From Nitrospirota bacterium (GTDB lineage Bacteria; Nitrospirota; Leptospirillia; Leptospirillales; Leptospirillaceae): a stretch of DNA of 41,605 nt. Shown here one piece after another: positions 8,363 through 15,283 of the stretch. The notes under the pieces are model-generated. The model saw nothing but the letters and a program-made list of their open reading frames with translations. It did no database searches and had not been told where the DNA came from. The position numbers and the translations under genes were made by a program. The DNA is taken from the NCBI GenBank assembly GCA_021840555.1, contig JAKBXW010000006.1, forward strand, positions 1 through 41,605, written 5' to 3'. The stretch's first letter is position 1, and every line of letters begins with the position of its first letter.

Positions 8363-8391
8363 ATCATACCGGACTTTCGGCCCGAGAACAA
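8363..8391 (-). promoter_or_regulatory. Sigma70-type promoter for the leader ORF and ABC-F gene
   Basis: On the minus strand TTGTTC (8391-8386) and TATGAT (8368-8363) are 17 bases apart. Initiation is expected near 8356, leaving a ~170-nt leader before the ABC-F start. A 12-bp perfect palindrome GACGAATTCGTC (8207-8218) lies inside that leader close to the ABC-F start. Confidence 0.6.
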
Positions 8392-8405
8392 GCCCCCAGG
8401 AGATC

Positions 8406-8945
8406 TCAGAGGGGAATCCGAACGGAAACCCCTTCCCCCCAGGGGTTATGGTCGCCTTTCACCTGCCCCCGTGCATTTTCGGCGAGGACCGTCTCCGGCG
8501 GACGACGTCCATTCTCCAGACGGTACTGGGGCAACGCAGGCTCGATTGTCCGGGCATACTCGTCGATCCCCCCCTCCAGATTCCGGACCTTTTCAAAACC
8601 GTTCTGTTGCAGCAGGTAGCAGGCGAGGAGGGAACGGATCCCCGTATGGCAGTAAACGACAACGATTCTGTCGGACGGTATCTTGTCGAGGCTTTCGGGG
8701 AGGCGGGAAAGCGGAATGTGAATGGCTCCCGGGAATCGGACGTACCTGTATTCCCAATCCTCGCGAACATCAAGGAGCAGCGGATCCGAATGCATCCCTT
8801 CCTTTCCGGATCGGCCGGAAAGGATCTCCTTCATCTCCCTGCAGGAAAGCCTGATATCCTCGCGGCCCAGGAGACGCTCGAATTCCCGGACCCGGTTTTT
8901 CTGTTCCTCATCCGATTGAGACGATCCTTTTCTGGAGGTCGACAA
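8406..8945 (-). CDS. Rhodanese-domain sulfurtransferase-like protein
   Basis: The ~179-residue protein has one rhodanese domain. The N-terminal '[19 protein letters not shown]' region is the family's CH2A-type motif and the active-site loop is CHTGIR with Cys at 99, able to carry a persulfide. Single-domain proteins of this kind move sulfane sulfur or bind thiol partners. No signal peptide is seen. The TTG at 8945 overlaps the end of the RNase PH gene by 38 bases and has no clear ribosome-binding site, so the exact start is uncertain and may lie further inside. The C-terminal ~45 residues beyond the domain are of unknown role. Confidence 0.82.
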   Translation of the reverse strand: MSTSRKGSSQSDEEQKNRVREFERLLGREDIRLSCREMKEILSGRSGKEGMHSDPLLLDVREDWEYRYVRFPGAIHIPLSRLPESLDKIPSDRIVVVYCHTGIRSLLACYLLQQNGFEKVRNLEGGIDEYARTIEPALPQYRLENGRRPPETVLAENARGQVKGDHNPWGEGVSVRIPL

Positions 8946-9627
8946 TTTCCGAAATCCCTTTCCATGCCAGATCCAAGAGACGATCCATGTCCTTGCGAGA
9001 GAAGGAACGGTGCTCGGCCGTCCCCTGCACCTCCACGAGCTCTCCCCGGCCGGTCATGACCACATTCATGTCCACATCCGCCGTCGAGTCTTCGACATAG
9101 CAGAGATCGAGACAGGGCTCCCCCTCCACGATGCCCACCGATACGGCCGCCAGGTAGTCCTTCAGGGGAATCCCGGTCAGGACCCCCGCCTTTTTAAGAT
9201 TGGAAAAGGCGAGCGCGAGCGCCACGAAGGCTCCACCGATCGAGGCGCAACGCGTTCCGCCGTCAGCCTGGATCACGTCGCAGTCGATCGTCGCCGTCCG
9301 GACTCCCATTCCTTCAAAGTCCACCACTGACCGGAGACTTCGGCCGATGAGCCGCTGAATTTCCTGGGTTCGCCCACTCTGCTTTCCCCTTGCCGCCTCA
9401 CGAGGAGAGCGCTCGTGGGTCGAACGGGGCAGCATCCCGTATTCGGCCGTCACCCAGCCCCGGCCCTGATCCTTGAGAAAGGGGGGAACCTTTTCTTCCA
9501 TGCTCACAGTCGTCAGGACATGGGTGAACCCCATCCTGACGAGCGACGACCCTTCGGCATACCTGTTCGGAGAAGGATCGATGGCGAGGGCTCTCAGTTG
9601 GTCCGGCATTCTTCCGTCGTGTCTCAC
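8908..9627 (-). CDS. rph: Ribonuclease PH
   Basis: The 239-residue phosphorolytic 3'-to-5' exoribonuclease trims tRNA 3' ends, releasing nucleoside diphosphates. It shows the full-length RNase PH pattern: YAEGS near the start, [17 protein letters not shown] in the first half, then [12 protein letters not shown], and a closing GTAEHRSFS segment with the phosphate- and metal-binding residues. The start is GTG 9627 with GGGAGGT four bases upstream. The start shares one base with the murI stop (TAGTG), so translation is coupled. Length matches the family. Confidence 0.94.
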   Translation of the reverse strand: MRHDGRMPDQLRALAIDPSPNRYAEGSSLVRMGFTHVLTTVSMEEKVPPFLKDQGRGWVTAEYGMLPRSTHERSPREAARGKQSGRTQEIQRLIGRSLRSVVDFEGMGVRTATIDCDVIQADGGTRCASIGGAFVALALAFSNLKKAGVLTGIPLKDYLAAVSVGIVEGEPCLDLCYVEDSTADVDMNVVMTGRGELVEVQGTAEHRSFSRKDMDRLLDLAWKGISEIVDLQKRIVSIG

Positions 9628-10490
9628 TAATACCTCCCTGATTTTTCCACTATCGGAAAATCACCCGAAATGGTGATCTCCCGGACATTGTCGATCGTTC
9701 TTCCCAGAAGATGCTGTCCAACCCGCTGGAACCGGCGACATCCGTCCGTCACGAAATAGGAGACACGACCCTGGCCACTTCCGTGCCCCTCCTCGACGTG
9801 GATCCGTTCCGACATCGCCAGCTCATAGCCGGGATCGATGAAGGTGATTCCCGGAAAGAGGCGGGTCAGGAGGGGCAGAAGGGGGGGATAATGAGTGCAC
9901 CCCAGGATCACGGTATCCACCCCGGTGTCGCGGCTGTCCAGAAATACAGACAAATATTCCCGGGCGACCCGTTCGGGAATGTCGCCGTCGATCCATCCTT
10001 CCTCGACCATGGGAGCAAAGAGGGGACAGGCAATTCCCAGCATTTCGGCATCACGGCCCGACAGGCGGCGAAGGATCGCGGGATAGGCACCGCTCTGGAT
10101 GGTTCCTTCCGTCCCGAGAACGCCGATTCGTCCTGTTTTTGTCCTGGAAAGCGCGGCAAGGGCTCCCGCCTCGACCATCCCGACGACTCTCACGGGGGAG
10201 CAGAACGCGACCAGGTCGTCCAGAGCCTGGCTGGACACGGTGAAGCAGGCAGCCACGAGAGTCCTTGGGCGAAAGGCCATCAGGGATGCGGCATCCTCGA
10301 TTGCGAATCTCCGGATTGTTTCCCGCGACTTCGACCCGTACGGGAAACGGGCCATGTCTCCAAGATAGACGAAATCCTGACGGGGGAAAAAATCGAGAAA
10401 ATGCCGAAGAACGGACAAGCCCCCCATCCCGGAATCAAACAGGGCGAACTCGGGGGAAAAATTGATGTCATCCTTTGTCGGAGCGAACAA
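9627..10490 (-). CDS. murI: Glutamate racemase
   Basis: The 287-residue enzyme interconverts L- and D-glutamate for peptidoglycan. FDSGMGG (18-24) gives the substrate-binding Asp/Ser, FPYGSKS (49-55) matches the YPYG motif, and the second catalytic cysteine is in LGCTHYP (Cys 198, His 200). The first catalytic cysteine sits in AACFTVS (Cys 82), whereas family members normally have ACNTAS, so the conserved Asn is Phe here. Both cysteines are present, so activity is plausible. The start is TTG 10490 with GGGAGGGGG six bases upstream, separated by a run of eight T that could allow slippage. Its stop overlaps the rph start. Confidence 0.88.
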   Translation of the reverse strand: MFAPTKDDINFSPEFALFDSGMGGLSVLRHFLDFFPRQDFVYLGDMARFPYGSKSRETIRRFAIEDAASLMAFRPRTLVAACFTVSSQALDDLVAFCSPVRVVGMVEAGALAALSRTKTGRIGVLGTEGTIQSGAYPAILRRLSGRDAEMLGIACPLFAPMVEEGWIDGDIPERVAREYLSVFLDSRDTGVDTVILGCTHYPPLLPLLTRLFPGITFIDPGYELAMSERIHVEEGHGSGQGRVSYFVTDGCRRFQRVGQHLLGRTIDNVREITISGDFPIVEKSGRY

Positions 10491-10554
10491 AAAAAACCCC
10501 CTCCCAACTTTGTGTCAAGGAATCAAACAGCTGCAGGGCGATTATCGCACAAAC

Positions 10555-10583
10555 ACAACAAAAAGGGGGACACGAAGTCCCCC
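10555..10583 (-). terminator. Rho-independent terminator of the hsp20 gene
   Basis: Read on the minus strand, a 7-bp perfect stem GGGGGAC/GTCCCCC (10583-10565) with a 5-base loop is followed by TTTTTGTTGTG. It lies between the small heat-shock gene and murI, so the two are likely separate units. No strong promoter for murI was found in 10491-10554. Confidence 0.85.
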
Positions 10584-10666
10584 TCCAATCCATTCCGGAT
10601 TTCTGATCCCTTCAAAAAGGGATCTCTACGGGCTCATGCCCGGATCGAACGCGCCTTCCCTGTCCG

Positions 10667-11119
10667 TCATTCGACGTTGATTTCGACGGCAAGGGGTTTC
10701 GCCTCCGCCAGCTTTTCGATCCGGACTGTCAGAACCCCGTCTTTCATGTTGGCGGAGATCTTCTTCGGGTCTGCGTCCTCGGGAAGGGTGAAAGAGCGCA
10801 GGAACGCCCCATACTCCCGCTCCACCCGATGATAGCGGACACCCTTGTTTTCAACATTCCGGGTCCTCTCTCCGGATATGGTCAGGGCGCCGTTTTCAAT
10901 GACGACCTTGACGGCTTCCTTCTGGATCTCGGGAAGCTCGGCCTTGACGATATAGGCCCCTTCTTCCTCGGATATATCGACGCTCGGAGTCCATTCCACC
11001 GTTTTTCTCCCCTGCCTCTCCTCGGTCCGGCCATCCGGATTCCGAAGCACAAAAGGGGTGAAACGACGTGCGAGATCATCGAATTCCTTGACGGGATCCC
11101 AACGCAACAGACTTGTCAT
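10667..11119 (-). CDS. Small heat-shock protein (Hsp20/alpha-crystallin family)
   Basis: The 150-residue ATP-independent holdase binds unfolding proteins. The alpha-crystallin domain runs from about 47 to 140: it opens with 'WTPSVDISEEEGAYIVKAELP', continues through 'GALTISGER', and closes with 'ANMKDGVLTVRIEK' carrying the GVL signature. The C-terminal tail is short. ATG 11119 is preceded by AGGAG at a good distance; an in-frame ATG 63 bases upstream is less likely. A near-consensus promoter lies about 90 bases upstream and a strong terminator follows, so it appears monocistronic. No CIRCE element was seen. Confidence 0.93.
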   Translation of the reverse strand: MTSLLRWDPVKEFDDLARRFTPFVLRNPDGRTEERQGRKTVEWTPSVDISEEEGAYIVKAELPEIQKEAVKVVIENGALTISGERTRNVENKGVRYHRVEREYGAFLRSFTLPEDADPKKISANMKDGVLTVRIEKLAEAKPLAVEINVE

Positions 11120-11206
11120 GGCTTTCTCCTTTTTTGAGGCCGGGCGAAAACCCGGCGAAGATGGATTTCCTGGATGTTTCATGGTCTGTGGTTCCTTTCA
11201 ATTCAA

Positions 11207-11234
11207 AATATATCGTCATTTTTCACCCTGTCAA
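11207..11234 (-). promoter_or_regulatory. Strong sigma70-type promoter of hsp20
   Basis: On the minus strand TTGACA (11234-11229) and TATATT (11212-11207) are separated by 16 bases. The -35 box overlaps the last codon of the upstream pseudouridine synthase gene. It is among the closest matches to consensus in the window. Confidence 0.75.
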
Positions 11235-12004
11235 GGACTCCCCGCCCAGGAGATCCAGCGCACACCCGCTTCCTCCTCGCGCCCCGTCAGGTCTTCGATC
11301 GCCCCCGGAAGCAGCCCGCCAAGGAAATAGGGACCGAAGGAGGTCCGGATCAGATGAATGACCCGGTATCCGTACCAGGAGAGAAAATTTCGGATTTCCC
11401 TGTTCTTTCCCTCCGACAGACGGACATGAATCCATTCCGAGCGAAGGGAACGCTTTTCGGGAGCGACTTCGATTTGTCCGTAGCCGGGCGCTTCTCCTCC
11501 ACGACCTTCAAAAAACATGATCCGGTCGGATTCCCTGAGCGGGGGAGAAATCTGAACCCGGTAGCTCCGGAGAGTCCGCGACGCGGGGTCGAGAAAGTCA
11601 CTGAAAAGTTCTGGAAAGTTGGTGAGAAGGATCAGCCCCGCCGAGGCCTGGTCAAGACGACCGAGGGGCCTGATCGCCCCGAAACCGGTTCCGCTCCAAG
11701 GGCTTTGGGCGACAAGGTCCCCGATCACCCGGCGCCCCCCGGGATCGTTTCGCGTCACAAGGACGCCCCGGGGCTTGTTGAGTCCAAGGAGAATAGGTTT
11801 GGGCGGAACAAGACGGATCCCGTCGAGAGAGAAAGGGGGCAGGATCATTTTTTCCCGCGTAGACCGGGGTGAGGGAACGGCCTTGTCCGAATCAACCGGC
11901 CGCCCCCCCAGTGAGAGCCTGCCTTCGGCAATCCACTCGAGAACCTCTCCACGGGAGGCCAGGCCGGCCTTTGACAACCATCTATCCGGAGTATGGGTTA
12001 TCAT
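11231..12004 (-). CDS. RsuA/RluB-family pseudouridine synthase
   Basis: The 257-residue enzyme isomerises a uridine in rRNA to pseudouridine. An S4-like RNA-binding segment occupies residues about 6-45 (RWLSKAGLASRGEV ...). The catalytic domain follows, with the Asp in PLGRLDQASAG (Asp 118) and the closing family motif 'GKNREIRNF' plus 'GYRVIHLIRTSFGP'. The target position (16S or 23S) cannot be decided from sequence. ATG 12004 would sit very close to the transcription start of the promoter at 12016-12044. A CRP-like palindrome lies just upstream of that promoter. Confidence 0.88.
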   Translation of the reverse strand: MITHTPDRWLSKAGLASRGEVLEWIAEGRLSLGGRPVDSDKAVPSPRSTREKMILPPFSLDGIRLVPPKPILLGLNKPRGVLVTRNDPGGRRVIGDLVAQSPWSGTGFGAIRPLGRLDQASAGLILLTNFPELFSDFLDPASRTLRSYRVQISPPLRESDRIMFFEGRGGEAPGYGQIEVAPEKRSLRSEWIHVRLSEGKNREIRNFLSWYGYRVIHLIRTSFGPYFLGGLLPGAIEDLTGREEEAGVRWISWAGSP

Positions 12005-12015
12005 AAGATAATGCC

Positions 12016-12044
12016 ATTAAATAATAAAATATAAGGCCCTTCAA
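12016..12044 (-). promoter_or_regulatory. Probable promoter of the pseudouridine synthase gene
   Basis: On the minus strand TTGAAG (12044-12039) and TTTAAT (12021-12016) are 17 bases apart. Initiation near 12009 would leave only a few bases before ATG 12004. The surrounding DNA is unusually AT-rich for this window. Confidence 0.5.
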
Positions 12045-12048
12045 AAAG

Positions 12049-12062
12049 GTGACGGCCGTCAC
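12049..12062. promoter_or_regulatory. 14-bp perfect palindrome, CRP/FNR-family-like operator
   Basis: GTGACGGCCGTCAC is a perfect inverted repeat with the arrangement GTGA-N6-TCAC used by CRP/FNR-family regulators. It lies about 46 bases upstream of the predicted minus-strand start and about 100 bases upstream of the plus-strand promoter at 12121, so it could serve either divergent gene. The regulator is not in the window. Confidence 0.45.
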
Positions 12063-12120
12063 AGTACGAAAGCAAACATTTCTATTTATATCAACATATT
12101 AGCGACAAATAATATTTTTA

Positions 12121-12149
12121 TTGACCTCAGACAAGTCTGATTCTATACT
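12121..12149 (+). promoter_or_regulatory. Promoter with an inverted repeat in its spacer
   Basis: TTGACC (12121-12126) and TATACT (12144-12149) are 17 bases apart. The spacer holds TCAGAC-AA-GTCTGA (12127-12140), a 6-bp inverted repeat between the two boxes, the usual place for a repressor or a MerR-type activator. It would drive the lytic transglycosylase through a leader of about 200 nt. Confidence 0.6.
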
Positions 12150-12153
12150 AAAC

Positions 12154-12190
12154 ATGTCAATCGTTCCTGCCATCGAACGGGGATTGAGAC
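12154..12190 (+). repeat. Solitary CRISPR-repeat-like sequence (speculative)
   Basis: About 37 bases start with GTCAATC and end with GGGGATTGAGAC. They have partial terminal inverted symmetry and an internal stem CGTTC/GAACG around an 8-base loop. The ending resembles the 3' ends of many CRISPR repeats (GGGGATTGAAAC type). It sits directly after the promoter and an AT-rich block, as a first repeat does after a leader. No second copy is present downstream and no cas gene is in the window, so this is at best a relic. Confidence 0.2.
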
Positions 12191-12354
12191 ACACTTCCGC
12201 GGGGCCATGCACCCCGTCGGGAGCGCCGGAGTCCGGTCGGGCTCACGGCTCGATGGAGGTCCGGTCATTATTTCGCAGCCCCGCAATTACGGGCAAACGA
12301 ATAGAAGTGACCGGCTCGGGAATGGATCAGCCATCCTCATCCGGAGGTTGCGCA

Positions 12355-12975
12355 TTGAATTGGATGATTCATCAATCCGTGGCATGGTGCCTGAGCGCCC
12401 ATCTTCTATCACCAACTGTTCCCTATTCGCACCTCATCACACAAATCTCGTGCAAACACCACATCGACCCGGTCCTCGTGGCGGGAATCGTCGCGCAGGA
12501 ATCGCGGTTCGACCCCCGCAAAAGTCGTGTGGAAGAACGCATTCATGATGTCTCACTGGGACTGATGCAGATAACGACCCGAACCGCCCGGTGGATGGGC
12601 CTCCGGGGGTCCGTCAAAAAACTCTACGATCCAGCTGTCAACCTTACCTACGGAGTCAGATACCTGGCCTGGCTGCTTCAGAAGCACCCTTACGGAGCTG
12701 ATGCCGTAGCCGCCTACAATGCCGGAAAAGCCCGGTGGCGCCATGGCGGATATGTCAACAGCCGGGGGGCTCACACCGTTGAACGGTATGTCGTTCGCGT
12801 CGTCAGCTGGGCTCGCCGCTTCAGGTTACAGTCCCAACGCGAGGAACGGGAACTGGTCGCCCTCGAGAAACGTCAGCGAAAAGCGGGGCTAGTGCCCCAC
12901 GACAACCGGCTTCTGGCCTGGCTTGACTGGGCTCCCGGCACCCTTTATCCGGATATTGGGCGAATGCCGAACTAG
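12355..12975 (+). CDS. Lytic transglycosylase (SLT domain)
   Basis: The ~206-residue protein cleaves the glycan strand of peptidoglycan with 1,6-anhydro product formation. The SLT domain has the catalytic Glu in AQESRFDP (Glu 49), 'SLGLMQITTRTA' (67-78) and 'AVAAYNAGKARW', all diagnostic. The start is placed at TTG 12355 because GGAGG (12343-12347) lies seven bases before it. The frame remains open upstream to 12121, and ATGs at 12154 and 12322 are alternatives, but that part has no family similarity. The hydrophobic stretch just after the start could be a weak signal sequence. The last 87 bases overlap a convergent gene. Confidence 0.82.
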   Translation: MNWMIHQSVAWCLSAHLLSPTVPYSHLITQISCKHHIDPVLVAGIVAQESRFDPRKSRVEERIHDVSLGLMQITTRTARWMGLRGSVKKLYDPAVNLTYGVRYLAWLLQKHPYGADAVAAYNAGKARWRHGGYVNSRGAHTVERYVVRVVSWARRFRLQSQREERELVALEKRQRKAGLVPHDNRLLAWLDWAPGTLYPDIGRMPN

Positions 12976-13218
12976 GTGGCGGTTCCGATAGTTGAAGTAG
13001 TGTTCCGCATTGACGATGACGTCATCGGCCCGACCTGCGAGCTTCTTGTGCTGAAGAGACTTGTAAAGGAGCGTCACGCCGGCCAGGACGACAAGACCGC
13101 CTATGGTCAGGGCGACCGCCCCCCTGACCGGATGGCGGATTCCCAGGCCCAGGGAGATCGACACGCCTCCCAGCGCAATCACGATGGTCGACAAAAGAAC
13201 GAGAACCAGAAGTGTCAA
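12889..13218 (-). CDS. Small membrane protein of unknown function
   Basis: The 109-residue protein has two predicted membrane helices (about 2-24 and 33-55) followed by a basic cytoplasmic or periplasmic tail. I do not recognise the family. The start is TTG 13218, preceded by AGGAG at seven bases; longer in-frame extensions lack hydrophobic character. A promoter (13317-13345) lies about 100 bases upstream. Its 3' end overlaps the convergent lytic transglycosylase gene by 87 bases, so one of the two C-termini may be annotated too long. Confidence 0.6.
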   Translation of the reverse strand: MTLLVLVLLSTIVIALGGVSISLGLGIRHPVRGAVALTIGGLVVLAGVTLLYKSLQHKKLAGRADDVIVNAEHYFNYRNRHLVRHSPNIRIKGAGSPVKPGQKPVVVGH

Positions 13219-13431
13219 GGGACAGCTCCTTTTGATCGGCGTGGCCCAGCGTGGCCCAAGTGACCCAGATTGGAAAGCCCGCACATGTTCTGTCTAACTC
13301 ATCAGAACACGCCTACAGGATAGACCGAATTTTCCAAAAGGGCAATGTGTTTCCGGTCAATGCGGCCGGACGCCCCACCCCCCCGAACCCTTCCTCCCCG
13401 CTTTTCGCCGAATCTTTCCCTTATTGCCGGA
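13219..13431 (-). promoter_or_regulatory. Upstream region and promoter of the small membrane protein gene
   Basis: On the minus strand TTGCCC (13345-13340) and TATCCT (13322-13317) are 17 bases apart. Between this promoter and the gene is an inverted repeat TGTTCTG/CAGAACA (13286-13309) and a short tandem GTGGCCCA repeat (13242-13259). The region ends at the transposon target duplication (13423-13431). Confidence 0.45.
13423..13431. repeat. Left 9-bp target-site duplication of the composite element
   Basis: ATTGCCGGA occurs immediately left of the CAGG end at 13432 and is repeated exactly at 17924-17932, immediately right of the other end. This is the footprint expected of an ISAs1-type transposition event (8-10 bp). 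Confidence 0.75.
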
Positions 13432-13633
13432 CAGGCCCCCGTCAAAGTCGGGGCAAGGAGCCGAAGGATCGAACCCAAAGAAGCCCATCGCCTTTGAAAG
13501 CAGGGAGTTTTTATTTGAAGGGAGAATTTTTCAGGAATTATCGGGGAAAAGTCAGAAACAAGAGAGAAAAAAAGACGCAGAACGCCTGTGTTCCTTTAAC
13601 GTCTCCGGAGGATGCATGGCCGAGCTCCGAAGA

Positions 13634-13857
13634 TTAGAGTCCGAGGAAGCGTAAGGTCCGGAAAGACTTGTTGGCGAACGTGTCGAGCACGGGGGCGATG
13701 GAGGGAGCCCCCGCCCCGACGAGACGACGAACCCCAAGTAGTGGTGTTCCTGCATGAGGGCATTCCAGCGACAGGTCTCATCCGGAGAGATCGGTCGGAC
13801 GGTCATCGATTGGAGATCCAGGGGACGAGAGGAAGGGGAGTCGCTCATGACTCCCAT
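13634..13857 (-). pseudogene. DruA-like/ISAs1 transposase, head joined to tail
   Basis: From ATG 13857 the first 48 codons match the intact start of the right copy, including QEHHYLGFVVSSG. At about 13714 the sequence jumps to another frame encoding 'APVLDTFANKSFRTLRFLGL' and a TAA at 13636-13634. That tail resembles the 'IAAALR.FA....ALRLLG' C-terminus of ISAs1-family transposases. Head and tail are out of frame, so no protein is expected. Confidence 0.6.
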
Positions 13858-13942
13858 GGAAACGAAGTCTTTTTCAAAAAGCCAGCGGGAGGCAAAAATC
13901 CCAAATACAAGCCATTCCCAGCTTAACTATGACGGAGCCCTG
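13714..13942. repeat. 229-bp direct repeat, left copy
   Basis: It is identical to 17695-17923 except for two substitutions that I can see (GACGAG versus GACAAG, and GTCGCTC versus GTCACTC). It contains the start of the DruA-like gene and the outer end of the element. Recombination between the copies would delete about 4 kb. Confidence 0.9.
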
Positions 13943-13983
13943 TATTAAGATTAGGCTATGTTACCTATTCGTGTTGCAAGGCT

Positions 13984-14010
13984 CCTGATCAGGTGTAGAC
14001 CTGATTCAGG
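13984..14010 (+). promoter_or_regulatory. Hairpin that covers the ribosome-binding site of the IS1595 transposase
   Basis: Arms TCAGGT (13989-13994) and ACCTGA (13999-14004), extended by CCTGA/TCAGG with one bulge, form a stem reaching the AGGAG at 14008-14012. Such hairpins limit transposase translation from read-through transcripts in several IS families; the role here is inferred. Confidence 0.45.
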
Positions 14011-14021
14011 AGATGATTCCC

Positions 14022-14884
14022 ATGAAGAAATGCACATTCCAACGATGTCTTCGAGCTGTTCCGACCATGACATCGGCGCAGAGACATGATTTGCGGATTG
14101 CGATCGATCATCGAGACAAGAAAGACCTGGTGGCCGAGGTGTCCTCGCTGGTGGGAACCCCCACGGCCTGTCCCCATTGCCACCATCCGGAGATCCGGCC
14201 GTGGGAACAGGCCGCCGGGCTCCCGCGCGTCCGGTGCCGGGGATGTCCTCGCACCTTCAATGCCTTGACGAACACGCCCCTCTCGGGACTGCACCACAAG
14301 GATCGGTGGATGTTTTACCTGGAGACATTCAGCGAGGGGGAATCGGTCCGGAAGGCGGCCGGACGGTGCGGGATCAACACGAAAGCGGCCTTTCTGTGGA
14401 GACACCGGTTTCTGGCCTTGCCCGCCTGTTTGAAAGCCCGACAGGAAAGCGGCATCGTCGAAACCGACGAAACCTGGTTTCTGAGATCCTACAAGGGACA
14501 ACGGGGCGGGCTCCCGAGACGGGCCCGAAAACGGGGCGGTCGGGCTCAAAAGCGAGGGCCCTCCCGGGAACAGGTTCCCGTCCTGGTGGTCCGGGACCGG
14601 TCGGGTGCGACCGCCGATGCGATTCTTCCCAAGGACGGCCACCGGGAGACCTTCGCGGTGCTGAAACCCCTTTTGGCCCGGGATGCGGTCCTGTGCTCGG
14701 ACGGGAGAGGGAAAGGTCCTATCGCCCTGGCGGCTCGGGAGAGGAGCGTGGCCCATCGGGCGGTGAACCTGAGCAAGGAGATCCGAGTCTTGACCGGGGT
14801 CTACCATATCCAGCAGCTTCCGCCTACCATTCGCGGCTGAAAGAGTGGATGCGACGATTCCACTCAACTCCAAACTTTGGTTGA
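14022..14884 (+). pseudogene. IS1595-family (ISXO2-like) transposase, 3' frameshift
   Basis: The protein opens with a zinc ribbon (CPHC ... CRGC, about 50-75), followed by a helix-turn-helix and the ISXO2-like DDE domain with IVETDETWF and VLCSDG carrying the first acidic residues. The expected C-terminus 'AYHSRLKEWMRRFH' is present but in another frame: the first frame stops at 14840 after VYHIQ, and a one-base deletion near 14820 explains it. The second frame ends at 14884, slightly early for the family. ATG 14022 is chosen because AGGAG (14008-14012) is nine bases upstream. Probably inactive. Confidence 0.75.
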
Positions 14885-14933
14885 CTTTATCCCTCGGTCG
14901 CCACGGACTGCAATACGAATTGGCAACTTAGCT

Positions 14934-15283
14934 TAAAATTAAGTTGCTTTTTCGTAAAGCCAACATCAGCATCTAGAACTGGCGCCACTTTTACTCTAAA
15001 AATGGCTCATTTTTCTCAAGTTTGACGATTTACCTCGAAAGATGGGTTAGGCTCCCCCCTGTTTTTTGTCTAGTTTTACGGGTCCATCATAGAGGCTGGG
15101 TACTGTCGAACCACCTTCGAGAACAATCGCGAGAGAATGAGAAATCCGGAGTCTCGGGCTCAGGGCTTGTCGGCCTCGATTGGGGTCGTGGAGGGCGGCT
15201 GCACGTCGATTGTCGGGGGACGCCTGAAAAAGTCCGGCATGCAGGAGGAGGAGCCGACAGCCTCCTGCCCCTTCGATGTGCCA
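14934..15283. other. Intergenic DNA between the IS1595 element and the antitoxin gene
   Basis: No convincing gene was found. The first ~130 bases are AT-rich and contain short phrases (GGCGCCACTTTTACTCTAAA, ATGGCTCATTTTT) reminiscent of the non-coding tails of IS21-type elements, which is a weak resemblance only. The rest is GC-rich with a GGAGG/CCTCC hairpin (about 15240-15265) lacking a T-run. Confidence 0.3.

Larger units (their letters stand above)
13432..13942 (-). mobile_element. Left copy: internally deleted DruA-like/ISAs1 element (511 bp)
   Basis: This copy retains the end at 13432, about 200 bases of non-coding DNA, the last ~23 codons of the transposase (stop TAA at 13636-13634), then the first 48 codons and the other end at 13942. 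The middle of the gene is missing. It resembles a non-autonomous deletion derivative that could be moved in trans. Confidence 0.6.
13954..14933 (+). mobile_element. IS1595-family insertion sequence with its own ends
   Basis: The left end GGCTATGTTACCTATTCG (from 13954) and the inverse of the right end (from 14933) agree at 20 of about 25 positions. The flanks TAAGATTA (13946-13953) and TAAAATTA (14934-14941) match 7 of 8, consistent with the 8-bp AT-rich duplication of IS1595 elements. The 980-bp length is normal for the family. It inserted 11 bases outside the left DruA/ISAs1 copy. Confidence 0.75.

Noticed and set aside
12155-12354. c-di-GMP (GEMM) or other known riboswitch in the transglycosylase leader
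   Set aside because: I could not match the conserved core sequences of any riboswitch class that I know.
13942-13954. Target duplication next to the inner left-copy end at 13942
   Set aside because: The bases after 13942 do not repeat the sequence left of 13432; only the outer pair 13432/17923 has a matching duplication.
15240-15265. Terminator downstream of the antitoxin gene
   Set aside because: A GGAGG/CCTCC stem is present but there is no T-run after it on the minus strand.
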